64,000 bases of DNA. Origin: Actinomycetes bacterium. GTDB lineage: Bacteria > Actinomycetota > Actinomycetes > Mycobacteriales > Mycobacteriaceae. Positions within the stretch are counted from its first letter, which is position 1, and every line of letters begins with the position of its first letter. The notes under the pieces were generated by a model that worked only from the letters and a program-made list of their open reading frames with translations, searched no databases and was not told the origin of the DNA. The position numbers and the translations under genes are program-made. Positions 15,144-23,399 of this stretch are shown here, piece after piece. The stretch is taken from the NCBI GenBank assembly GCA_023461275.1, contig JAEYMI010000062.1:50537-114536 (forward strand), in the 5' to 3' direction.

Positions 15144-16706
15144 GTGCGTGAGTATATCGGCCGCGCGATGCGTCGCCTTATCGGCACCAGACAGGCGACC
15201 ATCGACACCATCGAGCCCGGCAGCATCATGGTGTCGCCGCGCAAGCCGGTGGACCGCTTCGACGTCGCGGCCATCACCGAGGTCCTCGACCTGGCCACCA
15301 AGATCGGCGCGGTCCTGCTCGACTCGGGAACCGCGGCCATCGACACCCAAGCCCAGATCCGGTTCGTGTGCGGCGTGTACGGCCTGGAGGACGTCGACGT
15401 CGATGTCACGTACAACACCATCGTCGTCAGTGCCCGGCGCGGCGCGACGCTGCCGCCGATCACCACGATGGAGCAGGTCTACTACCGCTCGATGGACTTC
15501 ACCCGGCTCGCCCAGATCGACCGGCTGGTGCGTCGAATCCGCGACATCGCGATCACCCCGTCGACGGCACATCAGATGGTCGACAAGATCATCACCGCGC
15601 CGCACCCGTATCCGCACTGGGTGGCGACGACCGCGTGGGGGTTGATGGCCTCGGGCATCTCGGTGTTGCTCGGCGGCGGTTGGGCGGTGGCGCTGCTCGC
15701 GTTCTTCACCACCGCGGTCATCGTCGCGGTGAATCGACGCCTGTCCCGGTTTGGTACGCCGCCCTTCTTTCAGCAGGTGATGGGTGGTTTCATCGCGGTA
15801 CTGCCGGCCGCGGTCGTCTTCGCGCTGGCCGACCACATCGGCTTCGCGATCGCGCCGTCGCAGGTCATCGCAGCAGGCATCGTGGTGTTGCTGTCGGGGC
15901 TGTCGCTGGTCGGTTCGGTGCAGGACGCCATCACCGGCGCACCGATCACCGGAGTGGCACGGTTCTTCGAGCTGCTGCTGATGACCGGTGGCATCATCGC
16001 CGGCGTCGGCGCAGCCATCCGGTTGCTCGAGGCGTTCGGCATCTACCTGCCGACCATCACCGCAACGACCAACTTCGGCTTCGTGGATCTGCCCATCCGA
16101 GTCGCCGGTGGCGCGATCGCCGCCGCGGCGTATGCGCTGGCCAGCTACGCAGAACGACGAGCGGTTCCGGTGGCCTTCCTCGGCGGCGTGATCGGTGTCG
16201 GTATCGCCTCGGGCGCCACCTTCATCCCGGTCGGCGACGTGATCGGTGCCGGCGCGGCAGCGCTGTTCGTCGGGCTGCTCGGCGGCCTGCTCGCGCGCCG
16301 CGCGTTGACCCCGCCGCTGGTCGTCGCGGTCGCCGGCATCACTCCGCTGCTGCCGGGTCTGGCCGTGTACCGAGGCCTGTACGGAATCATCAGCGAGCAA
16401 ACCCTGGAGGGGTTCACCTGGATGGCCAGCGCGTTGGCCATCGGATGTTCGCTGGCCGCCGGGGTCACGCTGGGTGAATTCATTGCCAGGTCGATGCGTC
16501 GGCCGCAATTGCCGGTCCGGCCGCCGTGGGTGGCGCGCCGCGCGGCGACAGCAGCCCGGTCGAAGAAGGCCGGTACCGCACCGCCCCCGGGCCCGCATCC
16601 CCCGCCACCCGCTACACGCACGACGCCGGCCCCGTTCGTCACACCACGGGAGACCGGCAACGGCTCCGCGACGCCACCGACCAGACGACTTCGCCGCAAC
16701 GGGTAG
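15144..16706 (+). CDS. thrE: Threonine/serine exporter ThrE
   Basis: 520 aa inner-membrane exporter. N-terminal cytoplasmic domain (~40-170) with IGAVLLDSGTAA and VTYNTIVVS, then about ten transmembrane helices. LGGGWAVALLAF, GIVVLLSGLSLVGSVQDAITGAP, RFFELLLMTGGIIAGVG and AGITPLLPGLAVYRGLY match Corynebacterium ThrE closely, which pumps out threonine and serine using proton motive force. The C-terminal ~70 residues are Pro/Arg-rich and variable. GTG 15144 has AAGGAGG 5 nt upstream, but that sequence is also the complement of the tRNA-Thr acceptor strand; ATG 15168 is an alternative start. Confidence 0.93.
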   Translation: MREYIGRAMRRLIGTRQATIDTIEPGSIMVSPRKPVDRFDVAAITEVLDLATKIGAVLLDSGTAAIDTQAQIRFVCGVYGLEDVDVDVTYNTIVVSARRGATLPPITTMEQVYYRSMDFTRLAQIDRLVRRIRDIAITPSTAHQMVDKIITAPHPYPHWVATTAWGLMASGISVLLGGGWAVALLAFFTTAVIVAVNRRLSRFGTPPFFQQVMGGFIAVLPAAVVFALADHIGFAIAPSQVIAAGIVVLLSGLSLVGSVQDAITGAPITGVARFFELLLMTGGIIAGVGAAIRLLEAFGIYLPTITATTNFGFVDLPIRVAGGAIAAAAYALASYAERRAVPVAFLGGVIGVGIASGATFIPVGDVIGAGAAALFVGLLGGLLARRALTPPLVVAVAGITPLLPGLAVYRGLYGIISEQTLEGFTWMASALAIGCSLAAGVTLGEFIARSMRRPQLPVRPPWVARRAATAARSKKAGTAPPPGPHPPPPATRTTPAPFVTPRETGNGSATPPTRRLRRNG

Positions 16707-16790
16707 AATCGGGTGTCGCACAGGTCACCCTGTACCCGACGCCGCCCCGACGTCGATACGCGACACCCCGATACCGCGACAAGAGGAATC

Positions 16791-16958
16791 ATGCCCCCCA
16801 AGACCACCGATATCGCCGCCGATACCGACGAGATCGAGCCGGTAGCCGACGAGACCGCCAACTCCGCACGCCGCGTCGTGGCCGCCTACGCCACTGACGC
16901 CGACGAGTGCCGGATGCTCCTGTCCATGCTGGGGATTGCGCCGGGCGAGACCGCATAG
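16791..16958 (+). CDS. Small conserved protein upstream of otsA (Rv3489-like)
   Basis: 55 residues, acidic first half (MPPKTTDIAADTDEIEPV...) and a conserved C-terminal end DADECRMLLSMLGI. From memory a protein of the same size and position precedes otsA in mycobacteria (Rv3489). Start ATG 16791 has AAGAGGAA 4 nt upstream. The stop is 2 bp before otsA, so it is almost certainly co-transcribed with the trehalose genes; the function is unknown. Confidence 0.8.
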   Translation: MPPKTTDIAADTDEIEPVADETANSARRVVAAYATDADECRMLLSMLGIAPGETA

Positions 16959-16960
16959 TC

Positions 16961-18562
16961 GTGACATCCGGCGAAAGCACGGTCACCGACAGCAATCCGG
17001 TCGAGGGAACCCAACACCCCGACACCTTTCAGCACTCCGAGTCCACCGACCGCTCCGGCGGCGCACAGTTCGTCGTGGTCGCCAACCGGCTTCCGGTCGA
17101 CAAGGAGGTCACCGCCGACGGCACCGTGCGGTGGAAACGCAGCCCCGGCGGCCTGGTCACCGCACTCGAGCCCATCTTGCGCTCGCACACCGGCGCGTGG
17201 GTCGGGTGGTCGGGAATCGCCGATTCCGACGACAACCCGGACATCGAGGGCATCGAGATCCAGGCCGTTCCGCTCTCGACGCAGGAGATCGCCGAGTACT
17301 ACGAGGGCTTTTCCAACGCGACACTGTGGCCGCTCTATCACGACGTCATCGTCAAGCCGGAGTATCACCGCGAGTGGTGGAACACCTACGTCGAGGTGAA
17401 CCGCAAGTTCGCCGAAGCCGCCGCGAAGATCGCCGGACAGGGCGCGATCGTCTGGGTGCAGGATTACCAGCTCCAGCTTGTCCCGAAGATGCTGCGGATG
17501 CTGCGTCCGGACGTGAAAATCGGTTTCTTCCTTCACATTCCGTTCCCGCCGGTGGAACTGTTCATGCAGTTGCCGTGGCGTACCGAGATCATCGAGGGAC
17601 TACTCGGCGCCGACCTGATCGGCTTCCACCTGGCCGGCGGAGCGCAGAACTTCCTCTACCTCGCTCGACGCCTCGCCGGTCAGGCGACCAGCAAGGGAAG
17701 TGTCGGTGTCCGTACACGTTTCGGCGTCGTGCAGGTCGGTTTCCGGACCGTACGCGTCGGCGCCTTCCCCATCTCGATCGACTCCGGTGAGCTCGACGCC
17801 AAGGCCAAGACCCGCGAGATGCGTAAGCGCGCCAACGAGATCCGTAAGGATCTAGGCAATCCCAAGGTGGTGATGCTCGGCGTCGACCGTCTCGATTACA
17901 CCAAGGGGATCGACGTCCGGCTGCAGGCGCTCTCGGAACTGTTGGCCGAGAAGCGACTCGACCCGCACGACGTGGTGATGGTGCAGCTGGCCACGCCGAG
18001 TCGCGAGCGTGTCGACAGCTATGTTCGGATGCGGGCCGGCATCGAGCAGCTCGTCGGAAACATCAACGGCGCCTACGGTTCTGTCGGTCAGCCGGTGGTG
18101 CAATACCTGCACCGCCCAGTGCCGCGAGATGATCTGATCGCCTTCTTCGTCGCCGCCGACGTCATGTTGGTGACACCGCTGCGCGACGGGATGAACCTGG
18201 TGGCCAAGGAGTACGTGGCGTGCCGCAGCGATCTCGGCGGCGCCCTGGTGTTGAGTGAATTCACCGGTGCCGCAGCCGAATTGCGCAGTGCATACCAGGC
18301 CAATCCGTACGATCTGGATGGTGTCAAAGATGCCATCGTCGCCGCCGTAGAGCAGACCCCTCATGAGGGTCGACGCCGGATGCGTTCGTTGCGCAGGCAG
18401 GTGCTGGCACACGACGTGGCACGCTGGGCCAAGAGCTTCCTGGGTACCCTGGCCGACGTTCCGGAAACCGAGACATCGGCCAATCGTGGTGTGCAGCTGG
18501 TGGAATCGGACGGCGACTCCTCTGACACCTCAGGTAACGATTCGTCGGACAGCGAGGGCTGA
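16961..18562 (+). CDS. otsA: Trehalose-6-phosphate synthase
   Basis: 533 aa, GT20 family. Transfers glucose from UDP- or ADP-glucose to glucose-6-phosphate, the first step of the OtsAB trehalose route (trehalose is also needed for mycolate transfer). Conserved blocks: VVVANRLPVDKE, RWKRSPGGLVTAL, WVQDYQLQLVPKMLR, FFLHIPFPPVELFMQLPWR, GVDRLDYTKGID, PLRDGMNLVAKEYVACR and LVLSEFTGAA. GTG 16961 is chosen because the conserved part begins ~30 codons later and the upstream frame overlaps the small gene. The C-terminal tail is Ser/Asp-rich. Confidence 0.96.
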   Translation: MTSGESTVTDSNPVEGTQHPDTFQHSESTDRSGGAQFVVVANRLPVDKEVTADGTVRWKRSPGGLVTALEPILRSHTGAWVGWSGIADSDDNPDIEGIEIQAVPLSTQEIAEYYEGFSNATLWPLYHDVIVKPEYHREWWNTYVEVNRKFAEAAAKIAGQGAIVWVQDYQLQLVPKMLRMLRPDVKIGFFLHIPFPPVELFMQLPWRTEIIEGLLGADLIGFHLAGGAQNFLYLARRLAGQATSKGSVGVRTRFGVVQVGFRTVRVGAFPISIDSGELDAKAKTREMRKRANEIRKDLGNPKVVMLGVDRLDYTKGIDVRLQALSELLAEKRLDPHDVVMVQLATPSRERVDSYVRMRAGIEQLVGNINGAYGSVGQPVVQYLHRPVPRDDLIAFFVAADVMLVTPLRDGMNLVAKEYVACRSDLGGALVLSEFTGAAAELRSAYQANPYDLDGVKDAIVAAVEQTPHEGRRRMRSLRRQVLAHDVARWAKSFLGTLADVPETETSANRGVQLVESDGDSSDTSGNDSSDSEG

Positions 18563-18563
18563 G

Positions 18564-19352
18564 GTGGGTTCCACCGGAATCCCCGACGACCTGCGCGAGG
18601 CACTGCAGCGGTGCGCGGGCGTCGAGAAGTTGCTGGTCTCGTCGGACTACGACGGATGCATCGCGCCGATTGTGTCGCGGCCGGAAGACGCAGCGCCCAA
18701 TCCTGATTCGATCGCGGCGATCGTCGCGGCCGGCGGACTCGATCGCACCGACGCGGCCGTGGTGTCGGGGCGGGCGCTGGCCGATCTGGCGGAGCGATCG
18801 GGCCTCGCCTCGTCCGACGTGCTGCTGATCGGCAGCCACGGCAGCGAGTTCGAGTCGGGTTTCGATGTGGAGATCACCGACGACGACCGCGCCCTACTCA
18901 CACGAATCGTCACCGAATTCAGTTCCATTGCAGACGATTACGACGGCGTGCGAGTCGAGGTGAAGCCAGTGAGCACCGCGCTCCATGTGCGTAACGCCTC
19001 CCCCGAGGATGCTGAGGCCGCGCTGGTGCGTGCGCGGTCGGGTCCGGCGTCGTGGGCAGGTGTCGAGGCCACCGAGGGCAAGGCGGTCATCGAGCTCGCG
19101 GTGATCGAGACCAGCAAGGGCCAGGCACTCGATCTGCTGCGCGCCCAATTCGGTTCCGACGCGGTGATCTACCTCGGCGACGACGTCACCGACGAGAAGG
19201 CCTTCGCTCACCTCGACGCCGCCCGAGGCGACGTGAGTATCAAAGTGGGCGACGGTGATACCGCTGCCGCCTACCGCATCGGCGACCCCGACGACGTGGC
19301 CGCGGTGCTCGGGCTTGTCGTCGAACTGCGGCGTGCGGCCGTCGAGCGGTAA
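18564..19352 (+). CDS. otsB: Trehalose-6-phosphate phosphatase
   Basis: 262 aa HAD-superfamily phosphatase, second enzyme of the OtsAB pathway. LLVSSDYDGCIAPIVSRP is motif I with the nucleophile Asp, VVSGRALADL motif II, and YLGDDVTDEKAF the metal-binding motif IV; LLIGSHGSEFE matches the family's GxHG segment. GTG 18564 is one base after the otsA stop, with GAGGG upstream, and gives the normal family length; the longer open frame overlaps otsA and is discarded. Confidence 0.94.
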   Translation: MGSTGIPDDLREALQRCAGVEKLLVSSDYDGCIAPIVSRPEDAAPNPDSIAAIVAAGGLDRTDAAVVSGRALADLAERSGLASSDVLLIGSHGSEFESGFDVEITDDDRALLTRIVTEFSSIADDYDGVRVEVKPVSTALHVRNASPEDAEAALVRARSGPASWAGVEATEGKAVIELAVIETSKGQALDLLRAQFGSDAVIYLGDDVTDEKAFAHLDAARGDVSIKVGDGDTAAAYRIGDPDDVAAVLGLVVELRRAAVER

Positions 19353-19360
19353 ACCTGAAA

Positions 19361-19432
19361 CACGTTCGCTCGCAGAGTGTTCGTTCGCGATTGATGCATC
19401 ATGCGCAAACAACAACATCGCGAGCGAACGTG
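19361..19432. terminator. Inverted repeat between convergent otsB and metallopeptidase genes
   Basis: CACGTTCGCTCGC (19361-19373) is repeated inverted at 19420-19432, with a nested second pair (TTCGTTCGCGAT / ATCGCGAGCGAA with one mismatch). It fills the 81-bp space between two convergent genes, so a bidirectional termination structure is likely; there is no T tract. Confidence 0.45.
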
Positions 19433-19433
19433 G

Positions 19434-20537
19434 TCACCTCAGTTCGCTGAGCAAACCCACGTCGTCGCGAGCGGTGGCGGTCTCGCGGATCACGCGGTGC
19501 ACGAACCCGATCTTGTGGACCACCGGCTGCGGGATCTCGAACGGGTACAGCGGCCGTCGGCCCATCGCCTGGTTGACCCGATTGAACATGGTGGCCAACC
19601 ACTTCCAGTCGTAGAGCAACCGTTCGATGGGCTGATCGGCGTAGGACTCAAGCGGCACGATGTCGCGTGGCATCGAGAAACGCACCTGGTCGCTCTCCAG
19701 CATCAGGCCCGATTCGCGTGCGGTGTCCAGCGTTCCGGTGATGTGCAGATAGTGCGCGAAGCACTCCGCGAAGTCTTCCCACGGATGCATCGTCGCGTAC
19801 TCGGAGATGAACGAATCGCGCCAATCCGACGGCGGACCGAACTTGTAGTGGCGGTCGATGGCATCGGAATAGCTCTGCCGCTCATCGCCGAACAACGCGC
19901 GGCACTTGTCCAGGTACAGTTCCGCGCCCGGCCCGTTCTCCACCAGGATCGACTCGTAGTAGTGGCCGACCTCGTGCCGGAAATGACCCAGCATCGTCCG
20001 ATACGGCTCCCCCAACTTCACCCGGAGCCGCTCACGGTAGGCATCCATCGTCTCGGTCAGGTCGATGGTGATGACACCGTTGGCGTGCCCGATGATCACC
20101 TGCTTGCCGGTGGTCATGCTCGAGATGAGATCGAACGCCAATCCACCCTCGGTGCGCCAGAAGGGCTCCACCGGTAGCCCCAGATCCACCAACTGGTACA
20201 CCAACATTCGCAGGTCGACGCACGCCGAGATGAACTTGTCGAGCGCAATCGAGTCGCCCGGGTCCGGACGCTTGCGGATCAGCGACTCGGGCAGGCATCG
20301 ACCCCGAAGTCCGGAATCGGCGTCGTCGACCTCTTCCAGCGTCAGCCAGTTGCAGCCGCGGTCGGCCCAGTTGACGCACCGCACCCAGCGCACGCCGTCG
20401 ATCTCGACGCCGTCCTCCGACGCCACCACCAGCGAGCGGGACGGCAGGTGGATCCCGAGTTCGGTCCCACACTCGGGACACTGTTGACGAACGAAACCGG
20501 ACAGCGTGTTGCAAATGGGGCAGACGAGAGCATGCAT
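19434..20537 (-). CDS. Putative zinc-binding metallopeptidase with N-terminal zinc ribbon
   Basis: 367 aa. Two CxxC pairs at residues 6-24 (CPICN, CPECG) suggest a small zinc ribbon. The peptidase part has HFRHEVGHYY (HExxH-type: His-Glu-Val-Gly-His) and a downstream HPWEDFAECFAHYLHI that can supply the third zinc ligand. This matches the 'putative zinc-binding metallo-peptidase' family of unknown substrate, seen in actinobacteria and proteobacteria. No signal peptide. Starts 5 bp downstream of the transglutaminase-like gene stop, suggesting one transcript. Confidence 0.85.
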   Translation of the reverse strand: MHALVCPICNTLSGFVRQQCPECGTELGIHLPSRSLVVASEDGVEIDGVRWVRCVNWADRGCNWLTLEEVDDADSGLRGRCLPESLIRKRPDPGDSIALDKFISACVDLRMLVYQLVDLGLPVEPFWRTEGGLAFDLISSMTTGKQVIIGHANGVITIDLTETMDAYRERLRVKLGEPYRTMLGHFRHEVGHYYESILVENGPGAELYLDKCRALFGDERQSYSDAIDRHYKFGPPSDWRDSFISEYATMHPWEDFAECFAHYLHITGTLDTARESGLMLESDQVRFSMPRDIVPLESYADQPIERLLYDWKWLATMFNRVNQAMGRRPLYPFEIPQPVVHKIGFVHRVIRETATARDDVGLLSELR

Positions 20538-20542
20538 GCCCT

Positions 20543-21355
20543 TTAGCCTATGTGGATTCTTTCTTTACCGGTGTCGATCGGCAGTTCACCCCGAACCGTC
20601 GCGGTGACTTCATATGAACTCAACTGAATCGACCCCTGATGGTTGTCCAGGAACGCCGTGTCGGCGGCGTCGCGGCCGGTCGAGATCCGCACCAGACTCT
20701 GTCGCGGCGCCAACTTGGTGGCGTCGACGACCACCCACTCGCCGTCGACGATGGCCTCGGCCACGGCGTGGAAATCCATCGGGTCGCAGCCGGGCGCGTA
20801 GACCGCCACCAGGCGGGCCGGAATGTTGAGCGCGCGCAGCAGGGCGACGACGAGGTGCGCGTAGTCGCGGCACACACCGGCGCCGGCGAGCAAGGTGTCG
20901 GCGGCACCATCGATCGGGTCACTGGCACCGGGGATGTAGCTCAGCCGCTCCTCGACGAAGTCGGTGACGTGGTTGAGCAACGTGGCAGCCGGCAGCGATG
21001 CGTCGAACTGGCCGGCAGCGAAGCCGAAGAACTTGTCGCATTCGGCGTAGCGGCTGGGCCGCAGGTAGAGCGAGTGGTCGTCGACGGCAACCGGAACGGG
21101 ATCGGCAGGCGTCAGCACAGCAGCCGTGTAATCGACTGCGACAGTGCCAGATTCGACGGACATCCGGTGGATGCGGCTGCCGTTGGGCATCACGATCTCC
21201 TCCGGCGTCACCTCCTTGCCGTCGACGGAGACCTTCAGGGTCTCCTCGAGGGTGAGGCCCGGCAATTTGGCGACCGCGATCTGCATCTCGAGTTCAGTCG
21301 CAGCGGTGACGGAGATTTCCATGGTGGCCGAGACATCGCGCGGCAAAGTGGTCAT
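20543..21355 (-). CDS. Transglutaminase-like cysteine peptidase family protein
   Basis: 270 aa. Catalytic triad visible as AGVCRDYAHL (Cys), MDFHAVAEA (His) and VVVDATKLAPR (Asp). The N-terminal ~110 residues form the beta-rich domain commonly preceding this fold. Such proteins are often encoded with other peptidase or amide-forming genes; the substrate is unknown. No signal peptide. It lies directly upstream of the metallopeptidase with 5 bp between them, so the two may act together. Confidence 0.88.
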   Translation of the reverse strand: MTTLPRDVSATMEISVTAATELEMQIAVAKLPGLTLEETLKVSVDGKEVTPEEIVMPNGSRIHRMSVESGTVAVDYTAAVLTPADPVPVAVDDHSLYLRPSRYAECDKFFGFAAGQFDASLPAATLLNHVTDFVEERLSYIPGASDPIDGAADTLLAGAGVCRDYAHLVVALLRALNIPARLVAVYAPGCDPMDFHAVAEAIVDGEWVVVDATKLAPRQSLVRISTGRDAADTAFLDNHQGSIQLSSYEVTATVRGELPIDTGKERIHIG

Positions 21356-21409
21356 GCCATCAGAGTAGAGGTGGATCCCGCCGCACGCTCAAGCGGTTGC
21401 CTCGCGCGC

Positions 21410-22528
21410 TCAAGCCGCGCCGACGACCGTCGGGTCGGCGTAGATCACGCTCAACGCCACCACCACCGCAGCGCTCTCCTGGACCCGCAAACCGAACCGG
21501 CACGGCTCGAGTTCCAGCGGCCACGCGGTCGCCGTCGCGGCGTCGAAAGCGGCCTGCACCGGCGCCAGGCCGTGCGGATGCGCACCGAAGGCATCACCGG
21601 CGACGACGACCGAGTCCGGGTTGATGACATCGCGCAGCAAGGCGACGACGCGGCCGAGTACGGCGGCCCGCTCATCAACCAGAATCGACGCATTCTCGTT
21701 GAGCCCCAACCTTTCCGACGCATTTCGCTGCGCGGATTCACCGATCACGTCCTGCAGGGCAACCGTCCCGCTCGCCAGGTACTCGACGTCGACCGGGACG
21801 TGCGCAATGGTCCCCGCACCACGCGTCGGAACGTGCACCTTGCCGTCGAATGTCATTGCCAATCCGACGGTTTCGCGCGCGTAGAAGAAAAGTCCGGTGC
21901 CTTCCGGCGAGCGCGGATAGGTCAGCAGGAGCTCAGCTGCGGCCATTGCCTGAACATGCTCCACCACCGACACCGGAACCCCCAGCGTCGACGCCAGCAT
22001 CGCGGCCACCGGGACTCGCCGCCAGCCCAGCACGTCATGATCGACGACACCGGAGTCCGAGTCGACCGACCCACCGATCGCCACCCCGCCCCACAGCAAC
22101 CGTCGGCCACTGAACCGGTGAGCGAGTTCGGCCAGTTGCTCACAGAGTCGACGGGCGGCGTCCTCGCCCGGGCCTTCCGGGGTCAGCACGGCATGGCTGT
22201 AGAGCGTCCGGCCACCGAGGTCGGCGATGGCGAGCAGGGTGCGTCGGGCGCCGATGTGCATGCCCGCCACACACATCCGCTCCCGGTCGATGGTCAACGG
22301 GTTCTTGGGGCGACCGATACCGCCGGTGTGCACGAGGTCGGGACGCTCGGTCACCAGCCCCAATCGCGTCAACGCGGTCACCTGTCGATTGATGGTTGCC
22401 GGCGACAGTTCGGTGGCCTCGGCCAACCCATCTCGGGTGACAGGTCCACCGACCCGGACGGCATGGAGAACGGCGGCCGCAGGGGTCTGCCCAACCTGCA
22501 GGAACGCCGGCACGACTACGGCGGGCAT
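21410..22528 (-). CDS. ROK-family transcriptional regulator
   Basis: 372 aa. N-terminal winged helix (GPVTRDGLAEATELSPATINRQVTALTRLGLV) followed by a ROK sugar-kinase-like domain with GVAIGGSVDSDSGVV and VVVAGDAF. The usual ROK zinc motif (CxCGxxGC) is absent, so this is a regulator rather than a kinase. From memory it matches Rv0485, which lies beside the same SDR and L,D-transpeptidase in M. tuberculosis. It is divergent from the SDR with a 42-bp spacer containing a palindrome. Confidence 0.85.
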   Translation of the reverse strand: MPAVVVPAFLQVGQTPAAAVLHAVRVGGPVTRDGLAEATELSPATINRQVTALTRLGLVTERPDLVHTGGIGRPKNPLTIDRERMCVAGMHIGARRTLLAIADLGGRTLYSHAVLTPEGPGEDAARRLCEQLAELAHRFSGRRLLWGGVAIGGSVDSDSGVVDHDVLGWRRVPVAAMLASTLGVPVSVVEHVQAMAAAELLLTYPRSPEGTGLFFYARETVGLAMTFDGKVHVPTRGAGTIAHVPVDVEYLASGTVALQDVIGESAQRNASERLGLNENASILVDERAAVLGRVVALLRDVINPDSVVVAGDAFGAHPHGLAPVQAAFDAATATAWPLELEPCRFGLRVQESAAVVVALSVIYADPTVVGAA

Positions 22529-22536
22529 GAGACGAA

Positions 22537-22561
22537 CTTAGCAGCGACGCCCGTCGCTAAG
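22537..22561. promoter_or_regulatory. Imperfect palindrome between ROK regulator and SDR genes
   Basis: CTTAGCAGCGACG opposite CGTCGCTAAG, centred on CCC, in the 42-bp divergent spacer. Position and symmetry suit an operator for the ROK regulator acting on both genes. Confidence 0.45.
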
Positions 22562-22570
22562 CTTGCGTTC

Positions 22571-23359
22571 ATGAGCTCGGAGCACGCATCAGAATCAGAC
22601 ACGACGACAACGGCGAAAAGTAGTGACACCCGGCCGGTGGCCGTGGTAACGGGTGCCAGCTCGGGAATCGGCGAGGCGACGGCCCGAACACTTGCCGCGC
22701 AGGGCTACCACGTGGTGGTCGGCGCACGTCGCACCGAACTGGTCGAGAAGCTCGCCGCCGAGATCGGCGGCACTGGACGTCGGCTCGACGTCACCGACGA
22801 GCAGTCGGTGAATGAGTTCGTCGCCGGACTCGACCGCGTTGACGTGCTGATCAACAATGCCGGTGGCGCAAAGGGTCTCGACCCGGTCGCCTCCGCAGAC
22901 CTCGACGACTGGCGATGGATGTGGGAAACCAACGTGCTCGGCACGCTACGAGTGACGAAAGCCCTGCTGCCCAAGCTGATCGAATCCGGCGACGGCCTGA
23001 TCGTCACCGTCACCTCGATCGCCGCGTTGGAACCCTACGACGGTGGTGCCGGCTACACCTCCGCCAAACATGCTCAGGCACAACTCCATCGGACGCTCCG
23101 GTTTGAGTTGCTCGGAAAACCGGTGCGGCTCACCGAGATCGCCCCCGGAATGGTGGAGACCGAGTTCTCCCTGGTCCGATTCGACGGTGACGCCCAACGC
23201 GCCGACGCCATCTATCAGGGGCTGACCCCGCTGTCGGCCGACGACGTCGCCGAGGTGATCGGCTTCGTCGCATCCCGCCCGTCGCACGTCAACCTCGACC
23301 AGATCATCATCAAACCGCGCGATCAGGCGTCGGCCCGACGAAACGTCAAAACCGGCTGA
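22571..23359 (+). CDS. Short-chain dehydrogenase/reductase
   Basis: 262 aa Rossmann oxidoreductase. TGASSGIGEAT is the cofactor-binding glycine motif, LINNAGG the NNAG motif, and the catalytic Ser (VTVTSIAAL), Tyr and Lys (GYTSAKHA) are in place. Substrate unknown. The Gly-motif followed by VVGARR suggests NADP preference. Start ATG 22571; the open frame upstream is antisense to the ROK gene. From memory it corresponds to Rv0484c. Confidence 0.92.
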   Translation: MSSEHASESDTTTTAKSSDTRPVAVVTGASSGIGEATARTLAAQGYHVVVGARRTELVEKLAAEIGGTGRRLDVTDEQSVNEFVAGLDRVDVLINNAGGAKGLDPVASADLDDWRWMWETNVLGTLRVTKALLPKLIESGDGLIVTVTSIAALEPYDGGAGYTSAKHAQAQLHRTLRFELLGKPVRLTEIAPGMVETEFSLVRFDGDAQRADAIYQGLTPLSADDVAEVIGFVASRPSHVNLDQIIIKPRDQASARRNVKTG

Positions 23360-23399
23360 GCGCAAGGGATCTCGATACGCTGCGTGCTCGCAAGAGGGA

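Noticed and set aside
15000..16721. 573-aa minus-strand ORF opposite thrE
   Set aside because: Arg/His/Asp/Gln-rich shadow of the thrE coding strand, with no conserved pattern.
20639..22570. Very long N-terminal extension of the SDR ORF
   Set aside because: Antisense to the transglutaminase and ROK genes; SDR motifs start after 22571.
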